Below the pieces are notes generated by a model. That model made no database searches. It saw only the letters and a program-made list of their open reading frames with translations, and was not told the DNA's origin. Shown piece after piece: positions 17,769-27,750 of a DNA stretch of 64,000 nucleotides. Every line of letters begins with the position of its first letter. The stretch's first letter is position 1. The position numbers and the translations under genes are program-made. This DNA comes from Paenibacillus sp. MMS18-CY102 (GTDB taxonomy: Bacteria > Bacillota > Bacilli > Paenibacillales > Paenibacillaceae), in contig NZ_WSTC01000024.1 in the NCBI RefSeq assembly GCF_009789195.1, positions 1 to 64,000 on the forward strand, read 5' to 3'.

Positions 17769-18563
17769 TTAACCCCCTTGCACGAACAGCCGATTACGCG
17801 CTGCGCGCCATGTGAGCGCCATAGGTATGAGCAGCACCACAAACCAGATCGCCTGCAGGCCCAATACCTGTCCAGCCTCCGACAAAGGCGTACGGCCCGT
17901 GAATACCGAGCTTGGCAAATACGTAATCGCTTGGAACGGCAACCATTTCATCGTAACCGACAGCCATCCTGGGAAAAACGCGATCGGCACGACGACACCC
18001 GAGAACAGGTCGACGATAACGCGCTTCATGCGCATCATGCCCTCGTTATTTTCCACGAAGAAAGCAAACAAGCCCGTAAGCATATTGATCTGTGTATTAA
18101 TTAAGAAAGCAAACAGAAGCATCACCAGATAAATGCCCCATACGGCTGGGTCTGTAGGCAGTTTCACCGGGAACAGCAGGCAGACGATGACCATGCCCGG
18201 CGCCATGAACAGGAATAGGCGGAAGATGCCTTCACCGAAGCCCTGCATCATTTTGACCGCAAGGTAGGAATAAGGCCTTATGAGCTGTATCGCTACACTG
18301 CCATCCCGAATTTCATTGGCGATCTCACGGTCCAGGTTGTTAAAATAAAACGCCCGCGCCATCCACGACACAGCGACATACGTCGTCATCTGCGAAATGG
18401 TGAACCCGGCCAGCGTCTTCTGGTCGCCATAGATCGCCTGCCATAGGAAGTAATACGCGCCAATGTTGATCGCATAGATCACGATGCCGCTATAATAGTT
18501 AACCCGATAAGCCAACATCATCAGAAATCGTATGCGGATAAAATCGATATACGCGCTCATCAT
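17769..18563 (-). CDS. ABC-2 family permease, first subunit
   Basis: 264 residues, six predicted membrane segments. The segments FYFNNLDREIANEIRDGSVA and LIRPYSYLAVKMMQGFGEG correspond to the cytoplasmic coupling region also seen in the partner permease. The start overlaps the ATPase stop by 4 bases (ATGA). Confidence 0.85.
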   Translation of the reverse strand: MMSAYIDFIRIRFLMMLAYRVNYYSGIVIYAINIGAYYFLWQAIYGDQKTLAGFTISQMTTYVAVSWMARAFYFNNLDREIANEIRDGSVAIQLIRPYSYLAVKMMQGFGEGIFRLFLFMAPGMVIVCLLFPVKLPTDPAVWGIYLVMLLFAFLINTQINMLTGLFAFFVENNEGMMRMKRVIVDLFSGVVVPIAFFPGWLSVTMKWLPFQAITYLPSSVFTGRTPLSEAGQVLGLQAIWFVVLLIPMALTWRAARNRLFVQGG

Positions 18564-19642
18564 GGCCGCGTCGACTCCTTCTCTTCCGTGTCGCCAGCAG
18601 ATGCTTCCAACGCAGCAGCCGTAGCCGCTTTCGTCTCCGCGCTGCCCGATTGGTAAATCTCACGAACGATCTCGTCCGTATTCGTCTCATTGATCTTGAT
18701 GTCGCGGATGTCTGCGGACGAGCCAACGACACGCGCCAGCGCGTCGGATACGTTAACCGCGTGAGGCAGCCACATCCCCGCTTCGACGTTGCTGTCCATC
18801 GTCCACGTTACGCCCAGCCCGTCTGTCAAATCACGCAGCCGCTCAATGCTGATCGCCGAGCCGAACTGGAACTTGATCTCCCGGCCCTTGCTCCATCTCG
18901 TCTTCAGCTCCTCCAGCCCGCCATCATAAATGATGCGTCCATCGTCGAGCATAATAACGCGGGAACAAAGCGCTTCAATATCTTGCAGGTCATGCGTTGT
19001 TAATAGAATCGTCGTGCCATGCTCACGATTCATTTGTTTAAGGAACTCGCGAATTTCTGTTTTTACAATGATATCCAAACCGATCGTCGGTTCGTCCAAG
19101 AACAGAATAGAAGGATTATGAAGCAGGGAAGCAACAAGCTCGCAACGCATCCGTTGGCCCAAGCTGAGCTTGCGCACTGGACGATTCAGCAGTTCGCCCA
19201 ATTGCAGCCGCTCAACCAGTTCATCCAGCCGCTTGCGGAAATCCGCTTCCGGCACGCGATATACTTTGCGAAGCAGCTGGAACGATTCAATTACGCCGAT
19301 ATCCCACCATAGCTGCGAGCGTTGGCCAAAAACAACGCCGATTTCTTTGACGAATTTCTCACGATCCTTATGCGGAACATATCCATTAACGCGCAGCATG
19401 CCGGACGTTGGAACGAGTATGCCCGTGAGCATCTTGATCGTGGTCGATTTGCCCGCTCCATTCTCGCCAATATAGCCGCAAATCTCGCCGTGTGGAATTT
19501 GGAACGAAATATCTTTGACCGCTGCGACCTCACGGTATTCGCGATTAAATAGGTCACGAATAGCCCCGCCGAGCCCTGTACGATTGTTCTGCACCTTGAA
19601 CTGCTTTCTTAAATCGCGTACGTCTATTGCTAATTGTGTCAC
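18560..19642 (-). CDS. ABC exporter ATP-binding protein
   Basis: 360 residues. Walker A GYIGENGAGKSTTIKML, signature KLSLGQRMRCEL, Walker B SILFLDEPTIGLD, and switch His in LLTTHDLQDIEAL. The C-terminal 100 residues are an extension as in daunorubicin/bacitracin-type ABC-2 exporters. It starts with GTG preceded by GAAGGGAG. First gene of the three-gene exporter operon. Substrate not predictable. Confidence 0.93.
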   Translation of the reverse strand: MTQLAIDVRDLRKQFKVQNNRTGLGGAIRDLFNREYREVAAVKDISFQIPHGEICGYIGENGAGKSTTIKMLTGILVPTSGMLRVNGYVPHKDREKFVKEIGVVFGQRSQLWWDIGVIESFQLLRKVYRVPEADFRKRLDELVERLQLGELLNRPVRKLSLGQRMRCELVASLLHNPSILFLDEPTIGLDIIVKTEIREFLKQMNREHGTTILLTTHDLQDIEALCSRVIMLDDGRIIYDGGLEELKTRWSKGREIKFQFGSAISIERLRDLTDGLGVTWTMDSNVEAGMWLPHAVNVSDALARVVGSSADIRDIKINETNTDEIVREIYQSGSAETKAATAAALEASAGDTEEKESTRP

Positions 19643-19813
19643 CGAACTTAACTCCCTTCAACATCGACAAATATCGATAAAGTCGCTGTCCATTCATGCA
19701 TTTTGTATAAGACTTGATTCTAACCGACATTCCATCTTATAATTTTATGATATGTAATCATACAATATCTTATGGACAAGTGAAAAGCATACTCCAAAAA
19801 GGAGCGACATTCA

Positions 19814-20869
19814 ATGGAAGCGCGTCAAAAAAGTAAACGCAGGAAGCCGTGGTGGTTATGGGTTTTATTCGGCTTATTAGTTATCATAGCCGCTGTCTTT
19901 ATCTGGCTATTCACCGTATACAATGCAGTAGGCAATCTGCAGAAGAGCGGCGAAGATTCGAAGTTCAGCCAATTTGAGAATGACACGACGACAGCAGAGC
20001 CTCCCAAGTGGGAAGGCACGGAGCGCGTTAATATATTGCTTATGGGCGGCGATGGCCGGGGTCTTGAGAAAAACCAGGTTGCCCGCTCCGATTCCATGAT
20101 CGTTCTGTCCATCGATCCAGCTACGAAGAAGGGGCATGTATTCTCCGTTCTTCGCGACACATACGTTGAGATCCCTGGACACGGCTCAGGCCGCATCAAT
20201 ACGGCAGTTACGCTCGGCGGCGAGCGGCTCGCCCGGACAACGATTGGCAATCTCCTTGGCCTAGATATCCAATATTATGTGTACACCGAATTTGAGGGCT
20301 TCAAATCGCTTGTCGATGCAATCGGCGGAATCGACTTCTATGTTGAGAAGGATATGAATTACGTCGACAATGCAGATAAGAACAGATACGACATTCATCT
20401 CAAAAAAGGCCAGCAGCATCTCGATGGCGACAAAGCGCTTCAATACGTAAGGTTCCGCCACGACCAGATGAGCGACTTCACTCGGACAGGGCGCCAGCGT
20501 GAATTCTTGTCAGCGGTTGCCCATAAAGTATTGAGCGGCTGGAACATCCTTCGAATGACGAACATCATTAACAGCGTCAGCGACGACATCGAGACGAACC
20601 TATCTGTAGAAGATATGCTGAAGCTCGGCCAATTAGGGCTTGGCGTCAACATGGCAGGCTCGGAGCAAGTGCCGCCAATGGACTTGATTTCATCTGACAA
20701 AGTGGGCGGTGCCGCCGTCATCGGCATTAGCGACGAGGACAAGCTTCGCGAGTTCGTCCAAGACTCGTTGCTTAAGGACTCCACGCCCGCAACGGGAACA
20801 GGCACCGACGGCACCAGCACTGATGGCACGAATAGCACGGACAGCGGCACATCGTCTTCGTCGAACTAG
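19814..20869 (+). CDS. LytR-CpsA-Psr (LCP) family wall-polymer ligase
   Basis: 351 residues. An N-terminal cytoplasmic basic patch and one membrane anchor (WWLWVLFGLLVIIAAVFIWL) are followed by the LCP domain: RSDSMIVLSIDPATKKGHVF, then LRDTYVEIPGHGSGRINTA and YVRFRHDQMSDFTRTGRQRE with the conserved Arg/Asp residues. The last 30 residues are a Thr/Ser/Gly tail. LCP proteins transfer teichoic acid or other anionic glycans from lipid carrier to peptidoglycan. AAGGAG precedes the ATG by 9 bases. Single gene with its own terminator. Confidence 0.95.
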   Translation: MEARQKSKRRKPWWLWVLFGLLVIIAAVFIWLFTVYNAVGNLQKSGEDSKFSQFENDTTTAEPPKWEGTERVNILLMGGDGRGLEKNQVARSDSMIVLSIDPATKKGHVFSVLRDTYVEIPGHGSGRINTAVTLGGERLARTTIGNLLGLDIQYYVYTEFEGFKSLVDAIGGIDFYVEKDMNYVDNADKNRYDIHLKKGQQHLDGDKALQYVRFRHDQMSDFTRTGRQREFLSAVAHKVLSGWNILRMTNIINSVSDDIETNLSVEDMLKLGQLGLGVNMAGSEQVPPMDLISSDKVGGAAVIGISDEDKLREFVQDSLLKDSTPATGTGTDGTSTDGTNSTDSGTSSSSN

Positions 20870-20886
20870 AACCAGACCGGAACAAG

Positions 20887-20917
20887 AGCGCTCTTCCCAA
20901 CCAACGGGAAGAGCGCT
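20887..20917 (+). terminator. Terminator of the LCP gene
   Basis: A perfect 12-bp stem, AGCGCTCTTCCC (20887-20898) with its complement at 20906-20917, a 7-base loop, then T7. Confidence 0.93.
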
Positions 20918-20982
20918 TTTTTTATATAAAGCTGCCCGAATAATGAATCCTGCCAAAATAGCCCGTACACCCCCATGTTTGT

Positions 20983-20988
20983 TATAAT
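20983..20988 (+). promoter_or_regulatory. -10 element upstream of hemL
   Basis: TATAAT within GTTTGTTATAATAC, 35 bases before the gene. The -35 region is a poor match. Confidence 0.5.
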
Positions 20989-21022
20989 ACTCAAGAAGCA
21001 GCCATAACGGAGGGTACTTATT

Positions 21023-22339
21023 ATGACGATGAATCGAACGCGCTCGGCGCAATTATACGAAGAAGCATTACAACACATCGTAGGCGGAGTTAACAGCCCG
21101 TCGCGATCGTTCAAAGCTGTAGGCGGCGGCGCGCCAGTGTTTATGGAACGGGCCAGTGGCGCCTATTTCTGGGATGTAGACGGCAATCGCTATACCGACT
21201 ACCTAGCAGCGTATGGGCCTATCATTACAGGGCATGCCCACCCGCATATTACAGAAGCCATCATTCGGGCAGCCACGAACGGGACACTATATGGCACGCC
21301 AACCGAGCTTGAGATTAAGCTGGCCCGCATGCTGAAGGAATCCATTCCATCGCTCGATAAAGTCCGGTTCGTTAACTCCGGCACCGAGGCAGTCATGTCA
21401 ACGATCCGCGTGGCACGCGCCTATACCAAAAAAAGCAAAATCATTAAATTCGCGGGCTGCTATCATGGCCATTCCGACTTGGTGCTCGTCGCAGCAGGTT
21501 CCGGCCCATCGACGCTCGGCATTCCAGACAGCGCAGGCATTCCGACAAGCATCGCGCATGAGGTCATTACGGTGCCGTTTAATGATATCGATGCGCTTCG
21601 CGCAGCGTTGGACCGTTGGGGCAGTGATACCGCTGCCGTCATGGTAGAGCCGATCGTCGGCAACTTCGGCATGGTCATGCCTAAACCGGGTTATCTGGAG
21701 GAGCTGTGCAAACTGACACGCGAAGCTGGCGCTCTCGTTATTTATGACGAAGTCATAAGCGCCTTCCGCTTCCATTACGGCAGCACGCAGACGTATCATG
21801 TGTTCCCGGACCAAACAGCCGTAGAGCCTGATTTAACCGCACTTGGCAAAATCATCGGCGGCGGCCTGCCAATCGGCGCTTATGGCGGCCGCAAAGAAAT
21901 TATGGAGCAGGTCGCTCCGCTGGGACCTGCTTACCAAGCAGGCACGATGGCGGGCAACCCTGCATCGATCTCTGCGGGCATCGCATGCCTTGAGGTGCTT
22001 AGCGCCCCAGGCGTATACGAAGAGATGGAACGCCTCGCTATTCGCCTCGCAGACGGCATCGGCGCTGCCGCTCATAAAAATGGCGTGCCTCTAACGATCA
22101 ACCGCATTCGCGGCGCTTTCTCCACGCACTTCTGCGGCCATCCGGTCACGAACTACGAGGAAGCGCAGGACACAGACGGCGAGCAATTCGCCCGCTTCTT
22201 CCGCGGCTTGCTCGAAGAAGGCGTAGTCATTGCGCCGTCCAAGTACGAAGCGTGGTTCCTAACGACAGCGCATACGGATGCGGATGTCGATGCAACGATC
22301 GAAGCGGCGGACCGTGCGCTGAAACACGTGCTTCAATAG
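21023..22339 (+). CDS. hemL: Glutamate-1-semialdehyde 2,1-aminomutase
   Basis: 438 residues, class III PLP aminotransferase fold. Converts glutamate-1-semialdehyde to 5-aminolevulinate in C5-pathway tetrapyrrole synthesis. Diagnostic motifs: [15 protein letters not shown] near the N-terminus, [37 protein letters not shown] and the PLP Lys in [18 protein letters not shown]. It stands alone without other hem genes, so it may be the second (GsaB-type) paralog found in many Bacillales. GGAGGG precedes the ATG. Confidence 0.95.
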   Translation: MTMNRTRSAQLYEEALQHIVGGVNSPSRSFKAVGGGAPVFMERASGAYFWDVDGNRYTDYLAAYGPIITGHAHPHITEAIIRAATNGTLYGTPTELEIKLARMLKESIPSLDKVRFVNSGTEAVMSTIRVARAYTKKSKIIKFAGCYHGHSDLVLVAAGSGPSTLGIPDSAGIPTSIAHEVITVPFNDIDALRAALDRWGSDTAAVMVEPIVGNFGMVMPKPGYLEELCKLTREAGALVIYDEVISAFRFHYGSTQTYHVFPDQTAVEPDLTALGKIIGGGLPIGAYGGRKEIMEQVAPLGPAYQAGTMAGNPASISAGIACLEVLSAPGVYEEMERLAIRLADGIGAAAHKNGVPLTINRIRGAFSTHFCGHPVTNYEEAQDTDGEQFARFFRGLLEEGVVIAPSKYEAWFLTTAHTDADVDATIEAADRALKHVLQ

Positions 22340-22368
22340 CCGCACGCCTCTCCAGCCTGCCTATTCAA

Positions 22369-22425
22369 AATGGCCGGGCACCTCTTGCCGCCGTGGACGA
22401 TTCGGCGAGGAGGTTTCCGGCCATT
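22369..22425 (+). terminator. Hairpin after hemL
   Basis: AATGGCCGG (22369-22377) pairs with CCGGCCATT (22417-22425), with further CCTC/GAGG pairing inside. No T-run follows, so it is only a candidate. Confidence 0.4.
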
Positions 22426-22447
22426 CTTGCGCCAACTGCAACGCACG

Positions 22448-23182
22448 CTAAACGTTTTGGGCTAGCTTGGCAATCGCTCCAAGCGCCGCATCAATCTCTC
22501 GCTCGACCGCTTGCGCCACAGCATCGGTATGCGGGTCATATTCCGCAGCAAGATCTGCGTCTGCATAGCCGTCGAGCGCAACAATTGCGCCTGCCCGTGC
22601 GCCGCGGAGCGAAGCGATAACGTACAGCGCAGAAATCTCCATCTCGACCGCAAGAGCGCCTGCTGCTTTCAGTTTTTTGTGAGGGAATTCCTCGACGCCA
22701 TTGAAAAACACGTCCAGCGTTACCGTCATCCCTTTGCCAACAACGCCTGCCCCTCCTGTCTCTAGGGCAGCAGCATAGATCGCATTCACTACATCGCTGT
22801 CCGCAACGGCCGGGAAGCCATCAGGCACGAGCTGGCGTGTTAATCCATCTGTCCGAATCGCTGCCGTGCTGACAATTAAGCTGCCTGCCGGATAATCCGC
22901 TGAGTACGAGCCAGCCGTTCCAACCCGAATAAGCGTCTTTACGCCCGCCCGAATCAGCTCCTCGAAGCAAACCGCTGCACCTGGGCAGCCAACGCCGTGG
23001 CTTACAACCGCCAGCTTAACTCCCTGATACTCGCCCACAAACGTCCGATATTCCCGAGCAAATGCTAATTCCTGCGCGCCTTCCAGCTTCTCCGCTATAA
23101 CAGCAGCCCGCCTAGGGTCGCCGCATACGATCGCATATTCCGGAATTTGTTCCGAATCCACCTGCAAAATAGGCATCAACAT
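22448..23182 (-). CDS. Nucleoside phosphorylase (PNP/UDP family)
   Basis: 244 residues. Cleaves a nucleoside with phosphate to base and pentose-1-phosphate. Family marks: the phosphate loop VCGDPRRAAVIAEKLEG near the N-terminus, LIRVGTAGSYSADYPAGSL, and AVEMEISALYVIA with the ribose-binding Met-Glu pair. Closest in pattern to uridine phosphorylase-like proteins, but specificity cannot be set from sequence alone. AGGAG precedes the ATG by 10 bases. Confidence 0.85.
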   Translation of the reverse strand: MLMPILQVDSEQIPEYAIVCGDPRRAAVIAEKLEGAQELAFAREYRTFVGEYQGVKLAVVSHGVGCPGAAVCFEELIRAGVKTLIRVGTAGSYSADYPAGSLIVSTAAIRTDGLTRQLVPDGFPAVADSDVVNAIYAAALETGGAGVVGKGMTVTLDVFFNGVEEFPHKKLKAAGALAVEMEISALYVIASLRGARAGAIVALDGYADADLAAEYDPHTDAVAQAVEREIDAALGAIAKLAQNV

Positions 23183-23218
23183 CGTTATTTAACTCCTCTC
23201 ATCTCCTATATCTATCAA

Positions 23219-23251
23219 AATAAGCCCCCGGCATGCGCCGAGCGGCTTATT
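23219..23251 (-). terminator. Terminator of the inositol monophosphatase gene
   Basis: AATAAGC (23219-23225) and GCTTATT (23245-23251) close an inner GGC/GCC stem; the minus strand continues with TTTT. It lies 18 bases after the stop at 23269. Confidence 0.7.
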
Positions 23252-23268
23252 ATTGAACATTCGGCTGG

Positions 23269-24129
23269 CTATCCCTCCGTTCGGGGCGCCCCTGCCTTCT
23301 TTAATTCATCGATAAAGCTATCATGGATCCGTCCATTCGTCGCTGCCACATGCCGTACGCCCAGATGGTACGGTTCGCCTGCCATATCACTAATCTGCCC
23401 GCCGGACTCCTTGATGAGCAAATAGCCGGCTGCAATATCCCATGCATTCAGCCCCTGCTCCCAGAAGCCGCTCAGCCGCCCTGCCGCCACATATGCCATA
23501 TGTAACGCGGCCGAACCGCCGGAGCGAACATTTCTTACTTGCGGTGCAAGCGCCTGCAGCTGCTGCAAGTTAGGCTGCAGCATAAGCGGGTCCGCCGGGA
23601 ACCCTGTTGCAACTAAGCTTTCACGCAGCGTAGCTTCTTCGGATACCGACATCCGTTGGCCATGCACATAAGCGCCTTTGCCTTTCTCTGCGACGAATAG
23701 CTCGTCTCGCATCGGGTCATATACAATGCCTACGATAACTTCTCCCTTATGCGCCAATGCTATGGATACAGAGAAGAACGGAAAACCATGCACGAAGTTC
23801 GTCGTTCCGTCTACCGGATCAACGATCCACAAATACTCTTCATCCTGCACGTTGCTAAGCGCGCGCTCGGATGCTTCTGGGCCTGGTTGAACGCCTTCTT
23901 CGCCTAAAAATGAATGATGAGGGAAATGGGTCATAATGAGATTTCGAATCATCGTCTCGGCGCCTTTGTCGACCTCGGTCACGAGGTCTTGCGCCGAATA
24001 TTTTAGATTAAGCGTCGTATGCTTGCCGAGCTTCGTCTTAATCCACTCTCCTGCTTTGGCTGCGCTGTTAATCGCGACAGCCGTGAAGCTTTTGCCCCCG
24101 ATTGCGGGAACGTCTCGCTGTTCACTCAC
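23269..24129 (-). CDS. Inositol monophosphatase family protein
   Basis: 286 residues. Mg2+-dependent phosphatase with the signatures DLVTEVDKGAE, FLGEEG, WIVDPVDGTTNFVHGFPFF (metal site) and LNAWDIAAGYLLIKESGG. The substrate may be inositol-1-phosphate or another phosphomonoester. It starts with GTG and has only a distant GGAAGG, so expression may be modest. Confidence 0.92.
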   Translation of the reverse strand: MSEQRDVPAIGGKSFTAVAINSAAKAGEWIKTKLGKHTTLNLKYSAQDLVTEVDKGAETMIRNLIMTHFPHHSFLGEEGVQPGPEASERALSNVQDEEYLWIVDPVDGTTNFVHGFPFFSVSIALAHKGEVIVGIVYDPMRDELFVAEKGKGAYVHGQRMSVSEEATLRESLVATGFPADPLMLQPNLQQLQALAPQVRNVRSGGSAALHMAYVAAGRLSGFWEQGLNAWDIAAGYLLIKESGGQISDMAGEPYHLGVRHVAATNGRIHDSFIDELKKAGAPRTEG

Positions 24130-24247
24130 TTTCGATCACGCTACCTTCCTATTGTTCGGGTTGCTTACTACAATACGCCTCGCACCCTGCAAAGTTTCGC
24201 CCCTTTGCCTCATTTGGCCAACAATCCGCGATTGATAGCTGTGCAAT

Positions 24248-25069
24248 TTAGATCGATGACAATCCTTCCGTAATGAGCTGCGCCGCCATAATAACCAACG
24301 TGATCCGAAGCACCCAGAGCAGCGCCTTACCCGTCATTCTTGACGCGATCCATGCTCCAACCTTGCCGCCCACCCAAGCGCCAGGCGCAAGCACCAGCAC
24401 GATCCACCAATTCGTCTCGCCTAGCCATGCATGCACGCCCGTTCCCAGCGTAGAAGATAAAAAAATGACAAACATCGATGTTGCTGTAGCAACATGCGGC
24501 GGAAACCGGAACAGCAGCACCATCACCGGCACGAACAGCGATCCGCCGCCGATGCCGAATAAGCCTGAGATGAGCCCTACCGCGAAGCCAACCAACAAGG
24601 CTGGCAATATGGCGTACCCATATTGATGCAACTCACCTTTGTCATCGGTATATGTACGAACGACAGGCCACTGCCGGCGGATTGGCTTCATATATTCGCG
24701 TGCCACGAGAAGCCCAGCCATTAAGAGCATGAATATGCCAAATGATAATTGAAAGGGGCCGTTGCTCATATGCCCGGTCAATGCCGAGCCAACCATAGCA
24801 GCAGGCCCGCTCGTCATAAACAACAGCCAACCGCTGCGCCAATCGACGCGCTTCTTCTTAGCGTAAGCCATCGTCGACGCTAGCGCAGTGACGATCAACA
24901 CAGCCAATGAAGTTCCGACAGCCGTCGCATGGTCGATCTCAGAACCAGCCAACTGGGGTCCAAGCAGCGTCAGCGCTGGAACGATAATAATGCCGCCCCC
25001 TAGCCCGACGATGCTTCCGAATATGGCGGATATGAGCCCAAGCAGTGCCAGCAGAACGATCTCTAGCAA
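24248..25069 (-). CDS. TauE/SafE family membrane protein
   Basis: About 273 residues, roughly eight hydrophobic helices. Two glycine-rich inverted-repeat motifs mark the family: IFGSIVGLGGGIIIVPAL and LISGLFGIGGGSLFVPVMVL. Members are thought to export sulfite or organosulfur anions. I place the start at TTG 25069, 7 bases after AAGAAGGG; the upstream in-frame ATG would add a non-hydrophobic stretch unlike the family. Confidence 0.87.
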   Translation of the reverse strand: MLEIVLLALLGLISAIFGSIVGLGGGIIIVPALTLLGPQLAGSEIDHATAVGTSLAVLIVTALASTMAYAKKKRVDWRSGWLLFMTSGPAAMVGSALTGHMSNGPFQLSFGIFMLLMAGLLVAREYMKPIRRQWPVVRTYTDDKGELHQYGYAILPALLVGFAVGLISGLFGIGGGSLFVPVMVLLFRFPPHVATATSMFVIFLSSTLGTGVHAWLGETNWWIVLVLAPGAWVGGKVGAWIASRMTGKALLWVLRITLVIMAAQLITEGLSSI

Positions 25070-25153
25070 TATATTTCCCTTCTTTCGTTCGCATGCCTGC
25101 CAATGTGCGCAGCTACGCACAAAAGCCGCCAACATCCCATATGGCGGCCTCCC

Positions 25154-26185
25154 CTACAGCTCGATCGCCGATTCGCTAATCACGCGCAAGCCCTCGCCTC
25201 GCGCTTCCAATTCCCGCAATTCATCCATCAGCCGCAGAAGCGAGTCATCCTTGCGCTTCGCCTCCAGCATGCAGTCTATTGCAGCAACTGAACCAGATAT
25301 TGCACGTAAAAACTGGAGCAGCGGCCCGGTTTCTACATAGTCAGCGTGGCTGCGCGGATCAGTTAAGCTCTTGGGGCTTGATGCGTGTATTTTGGGCGGC
25401 AGCCACGTTACAGCTTGTCCTACATTCGCGCCTGCTTCGGCCAAGCGCATGTTCTCCTGTTCCCAAGTGCGAACGATGCGCGGCCATAGGCCACCGTATA
25501 GCGAGCTATCGCTCTCTCCACCGTCATTCACCGCGTGGTGGTGAATGTCTAACACCATCGGCACGCCAACTGCCTCTGCGATGCCCAGCGTCTCCCGGAC
25601 ATTAAACGTCTTATCGTCGTTTTCAAGCGTAATCCGGTTCCGGTAACGCGCTTCCATCTCGCTGAACTGTTGAATAAATCGGGCGCCCGACACTTCCTTA
25701 TCGCCATAAGCGCCGCCCACGTGAATATTATTTTTGAACGCTTCGTTCAGCCCCATAGCCTCAAGCATCCTAACGTGATAATGCAGGTCCTCGCGGGACT
25801 TGGCCAGCACCTCAGGGCGCGGCGTGCTAAGCACGCAAAAATGGTCCGGATGAAACGATACGCGCATGTTGTTGTCCCGTACGAAAGCCCCAATTTCGGC
25901 GAACTTGTCCGCGAGTGCAGGAAATGGGTCCCAGCCAGCCAGCGCATCATGCGTCGCCAGCGGAATCAGCTTGGAAGAAAACCGATAAACCTGAATGCCG
26001 TTGCCACGGCAATGCTTCAGCATGCGCAGCGTATTGTTCAAGTTTTCCTCAGCTATCCGTTCCAGCTTCCTAATCCCTGCTTCCCGATCCTCAAGCTTCG
26101 AGAAACTCGCGAATGTCATCGTCTTGGAGGGCGATGCATTTTCCAGCAACATGCTCATCGCTACGAATCCGAACCGGACAATCAT
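25154..26185 (-). CDS. uvsE: UV damage endonuclease UvsE
   Basis: 343 residues. TIM-barrel UVDE endonuclease that nicks DNA 5' of UV photoproducts. Motifs: IRFGFVAMS-like N-terminus (VRFGFVAMSMLL), YRFSSKLIPLATH, RVSFHPDHFCVLSTP, NIHVGGAYGDKE, ITLENDDKTFNV and VLDIHHHAVN, which hold the metal ligands. The ATG overlaps the stop of the next upstream gene by 4 bases (ATGA), so the two are coupled. Confidence 0.95.
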   Translation of the reverse strand: MIVRFGFVAMSMLLENASPSKTMTFASFSKLEDREAGIRKLERIAEENLNNTLRMLKHCRGNGIQVYRFSSKLIPLATHDALAGWDPFPALADKFAEIGAFVRDNNMRVSFHPDHFCVLSTPRPEVLAKSREDLHYHVRMLEAMGLNEAFKNNIHVGGAYGDKEVSGARFIQQFSEMEARYRNRITLENDDKTFNVRETLGIAEAVGVPMVLDIHHHAVNDGGESDSSLYGGLWPRIVRTWEQENMRLAEAGANVGQAVTWLPPKIHASSPKSLTDPRSHADYVETGPLLQFLRAISGSVAAIDCMLEAKRKDDSLLRLMDELRELEARGEGLRVISESAIEL

Positions 26186-26502
26186 GCGCTATGCTCTCCG
26201 AAGAACATTTCATGCGCAAGCGCCGTCTGCACGTTCGCTTCTTCCTCCGTCAGCTTCCGCACGAGCACCATCTCAACCTCTGTCACTTCTTCGCCTTGGA
26301 AATTGATTTCCGCAATCGAAGCAACGATGGCTACAATCGCAATTGCCTGATTGGTTGGGGAGTAGGCAATCACCTTCTGGCCGGTCGGGAATACACGGAA
26401 CCCGCTTTTTACCATTTTGCCGCGGCCATACTCCAGCAACTCATAGAGCTCCTGCTCGGATTTGAATTTGCATACAGAATTAAATTCGGTTTGAAAGCCC
26501 AT
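26182..26502 (-). CDS. Small conserved protein of unknown function
   Basis: 106 residues. GAGGAGG lies 11 bases before the ATG at 26502 (MGFQTEFNSVCKF). Charged/hydrophobic pattern typical of a small cytoplasmic alpha/beta protein, with a central strand GQKVIAYSPTNQAIAIVAIVA and an acidic C-terminal half. It may belong to DUF2584, but I am not sure. Coupled to uvsE. Confidence 0.65.
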   Translation of the reverse strand: MGFQTEFNSVCKFKSEQELYELLEYGRGKMVKSGFRVFPTGQKVIAYSPTNQAIAIVAIVASIAEINFQGEEVTEVEMVLVRKLTEEEANVQTALAHEMFFGEHSA

Positions 26503-26571
26503 CGAACAATTGCCTCCTCTAACGAATAAAGTATAAAAGCTTGTCCTCAGTATAGAGGGCAAGCGGTCCCA

Positions 26572-27705
26572 TTAAAGTGGGGAACCGCCGCCGTAATCAA
26601 TGCGTTGCTTGTCGGCATGCCGCTGCAACGCCAGCTCGATAAGCGTATCCAGCAGCTCGCGATAAGGAAGCCCTGTTTCTTGCCACATAAGCGGATACAT
26701 GCTGAATGGCGTAAAGCCCGGCATCGTATTCACTTCATTAATGAACAGCTCGCCATCCGACTTGCGCATGAAGAAGTCCACGCGGGACAGCCCTGAGCCG
26801 TCAATCGCTTGGTAAGCACGGATCGCCATCTCGCGGACAGCCTCTGACGTTAGAGCCGGGATGTTCGCTGGAATTTCCATGACGGAGGTCCCATCAATAT
26901 ACTTTGCTTTATAATCGTAAAAATCATTCGACGGGCGAATCTCGCCTGGCACGGATGCCTTTGGCTCATCGTTGCCTAGCACGCTTACTTCGATTTCGCG
27001 CGCATCGACGAACTCCTCAACGATAACTTTGCGGTCGTAACGGAACGCATAATTGATCGCCTCGATCAGCTCTTCGCGATTTTTCGCTTTGGAAATGCCT
27101 ACGCTAGAGCCGAGGTTGGCCGGTTTAATAAAGCATGGATAACCGAGCGATACTTCAATCTCTGTCACGTAGTAATCCGTTTCTTTGTCCCACTGCGTCC
27201 GGTTGAAGTAACGGAACATGCATTGCGGCAGCCCTTCATGTGCGAACACTTTTTTCATCATGACTTTATCCATGCCTACAGCCGAAGCAAGCACGCCTGC
27301 GCCGACATAAGGAATGTTCGCCATCTCAAGCAGCCCTTGAACCGTGCCGTCTTCGCCGAACGTGCCGTGCAGCAATGGGAAGATGACGTCGATCGAACCG
27401 TTCCCTGCTTCGTTTGCCGATCCGGCTTGAAGCCCTTGGAAGACTGGAGCTAGCGCCCCGCCCGAACCAATCGCCGTCGCATCGGCACGTTCAGTGCCGT
27501 TCAAACGAAGCGCTGCCACGTCCGCTGGAGGAGCGAGCAATACGTCCGCCGTATGCCATTGGCCATCTGTCGTAATATAGAAAGGCTTCACTTCATACCG
27601 GCTAAAGTCAAATTCCCCCATGACTGCAAGCGCTGTGCGCAGCGAAACCTCGTGTTCCCCTGATTTTCCCCCGTAGATAAGACCTACGCGAACCTTCTCG
27701 CCCAT
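26572..27705 (-). CDS. ddl: D-alanine--D-alanine ligase
   Basis: 377 residues, ATP-grasp enzyme that makes D-Ala-D-Ala for peptidoglycan. Motifs: IYGGKSGEHEVSLRTA, PLLHGTFGEDGTVQGLLE, YPCFIKPANLGSSVGISK and ELFINEVNTMPGFTPFSMYP. It carries the longer loop insertions of the Bacillales enzyme. GGAGG is 10 bases before the ATG. Confidence 0.96.
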   Translation of the reverse strand: MGEKVRVGLIYGGKSGEHEVSLRTALAVMGEFDFSRYEVKPFYITTDGQWHTADVLLAPPADVAALRLNGTERADATAIGSGGALAPVFQGLQAGSANEAGNGSIDVIFPLLHGTFGEDGTVQGLLEMANIPYVGAGVLASAVGMDKVMMKKVFAHEGLPQCMFRYFNRTQWDKETDYYVTEIEVSLGYPCFIKPANLGSSVGISKAKNREELIEAINYAFRYDRKVIVEEFVDAREIEVSVLGNDEPKASVPGEIRPSNDFYDYKAKYIDGTSVMEIPANIPALTSEAVREMAIRAYQAIDGSGLSRVDFFMRKSDGELFINEVNTMPGFTPFSMYPLMWQETGLPYRELLDTLIELALQRHADKQRIDYGGGSPL

Positions 27706-27750
27706 TTTGATTAATCCTCCGAAAGTTTATAATTGGTAGCTATGAACATC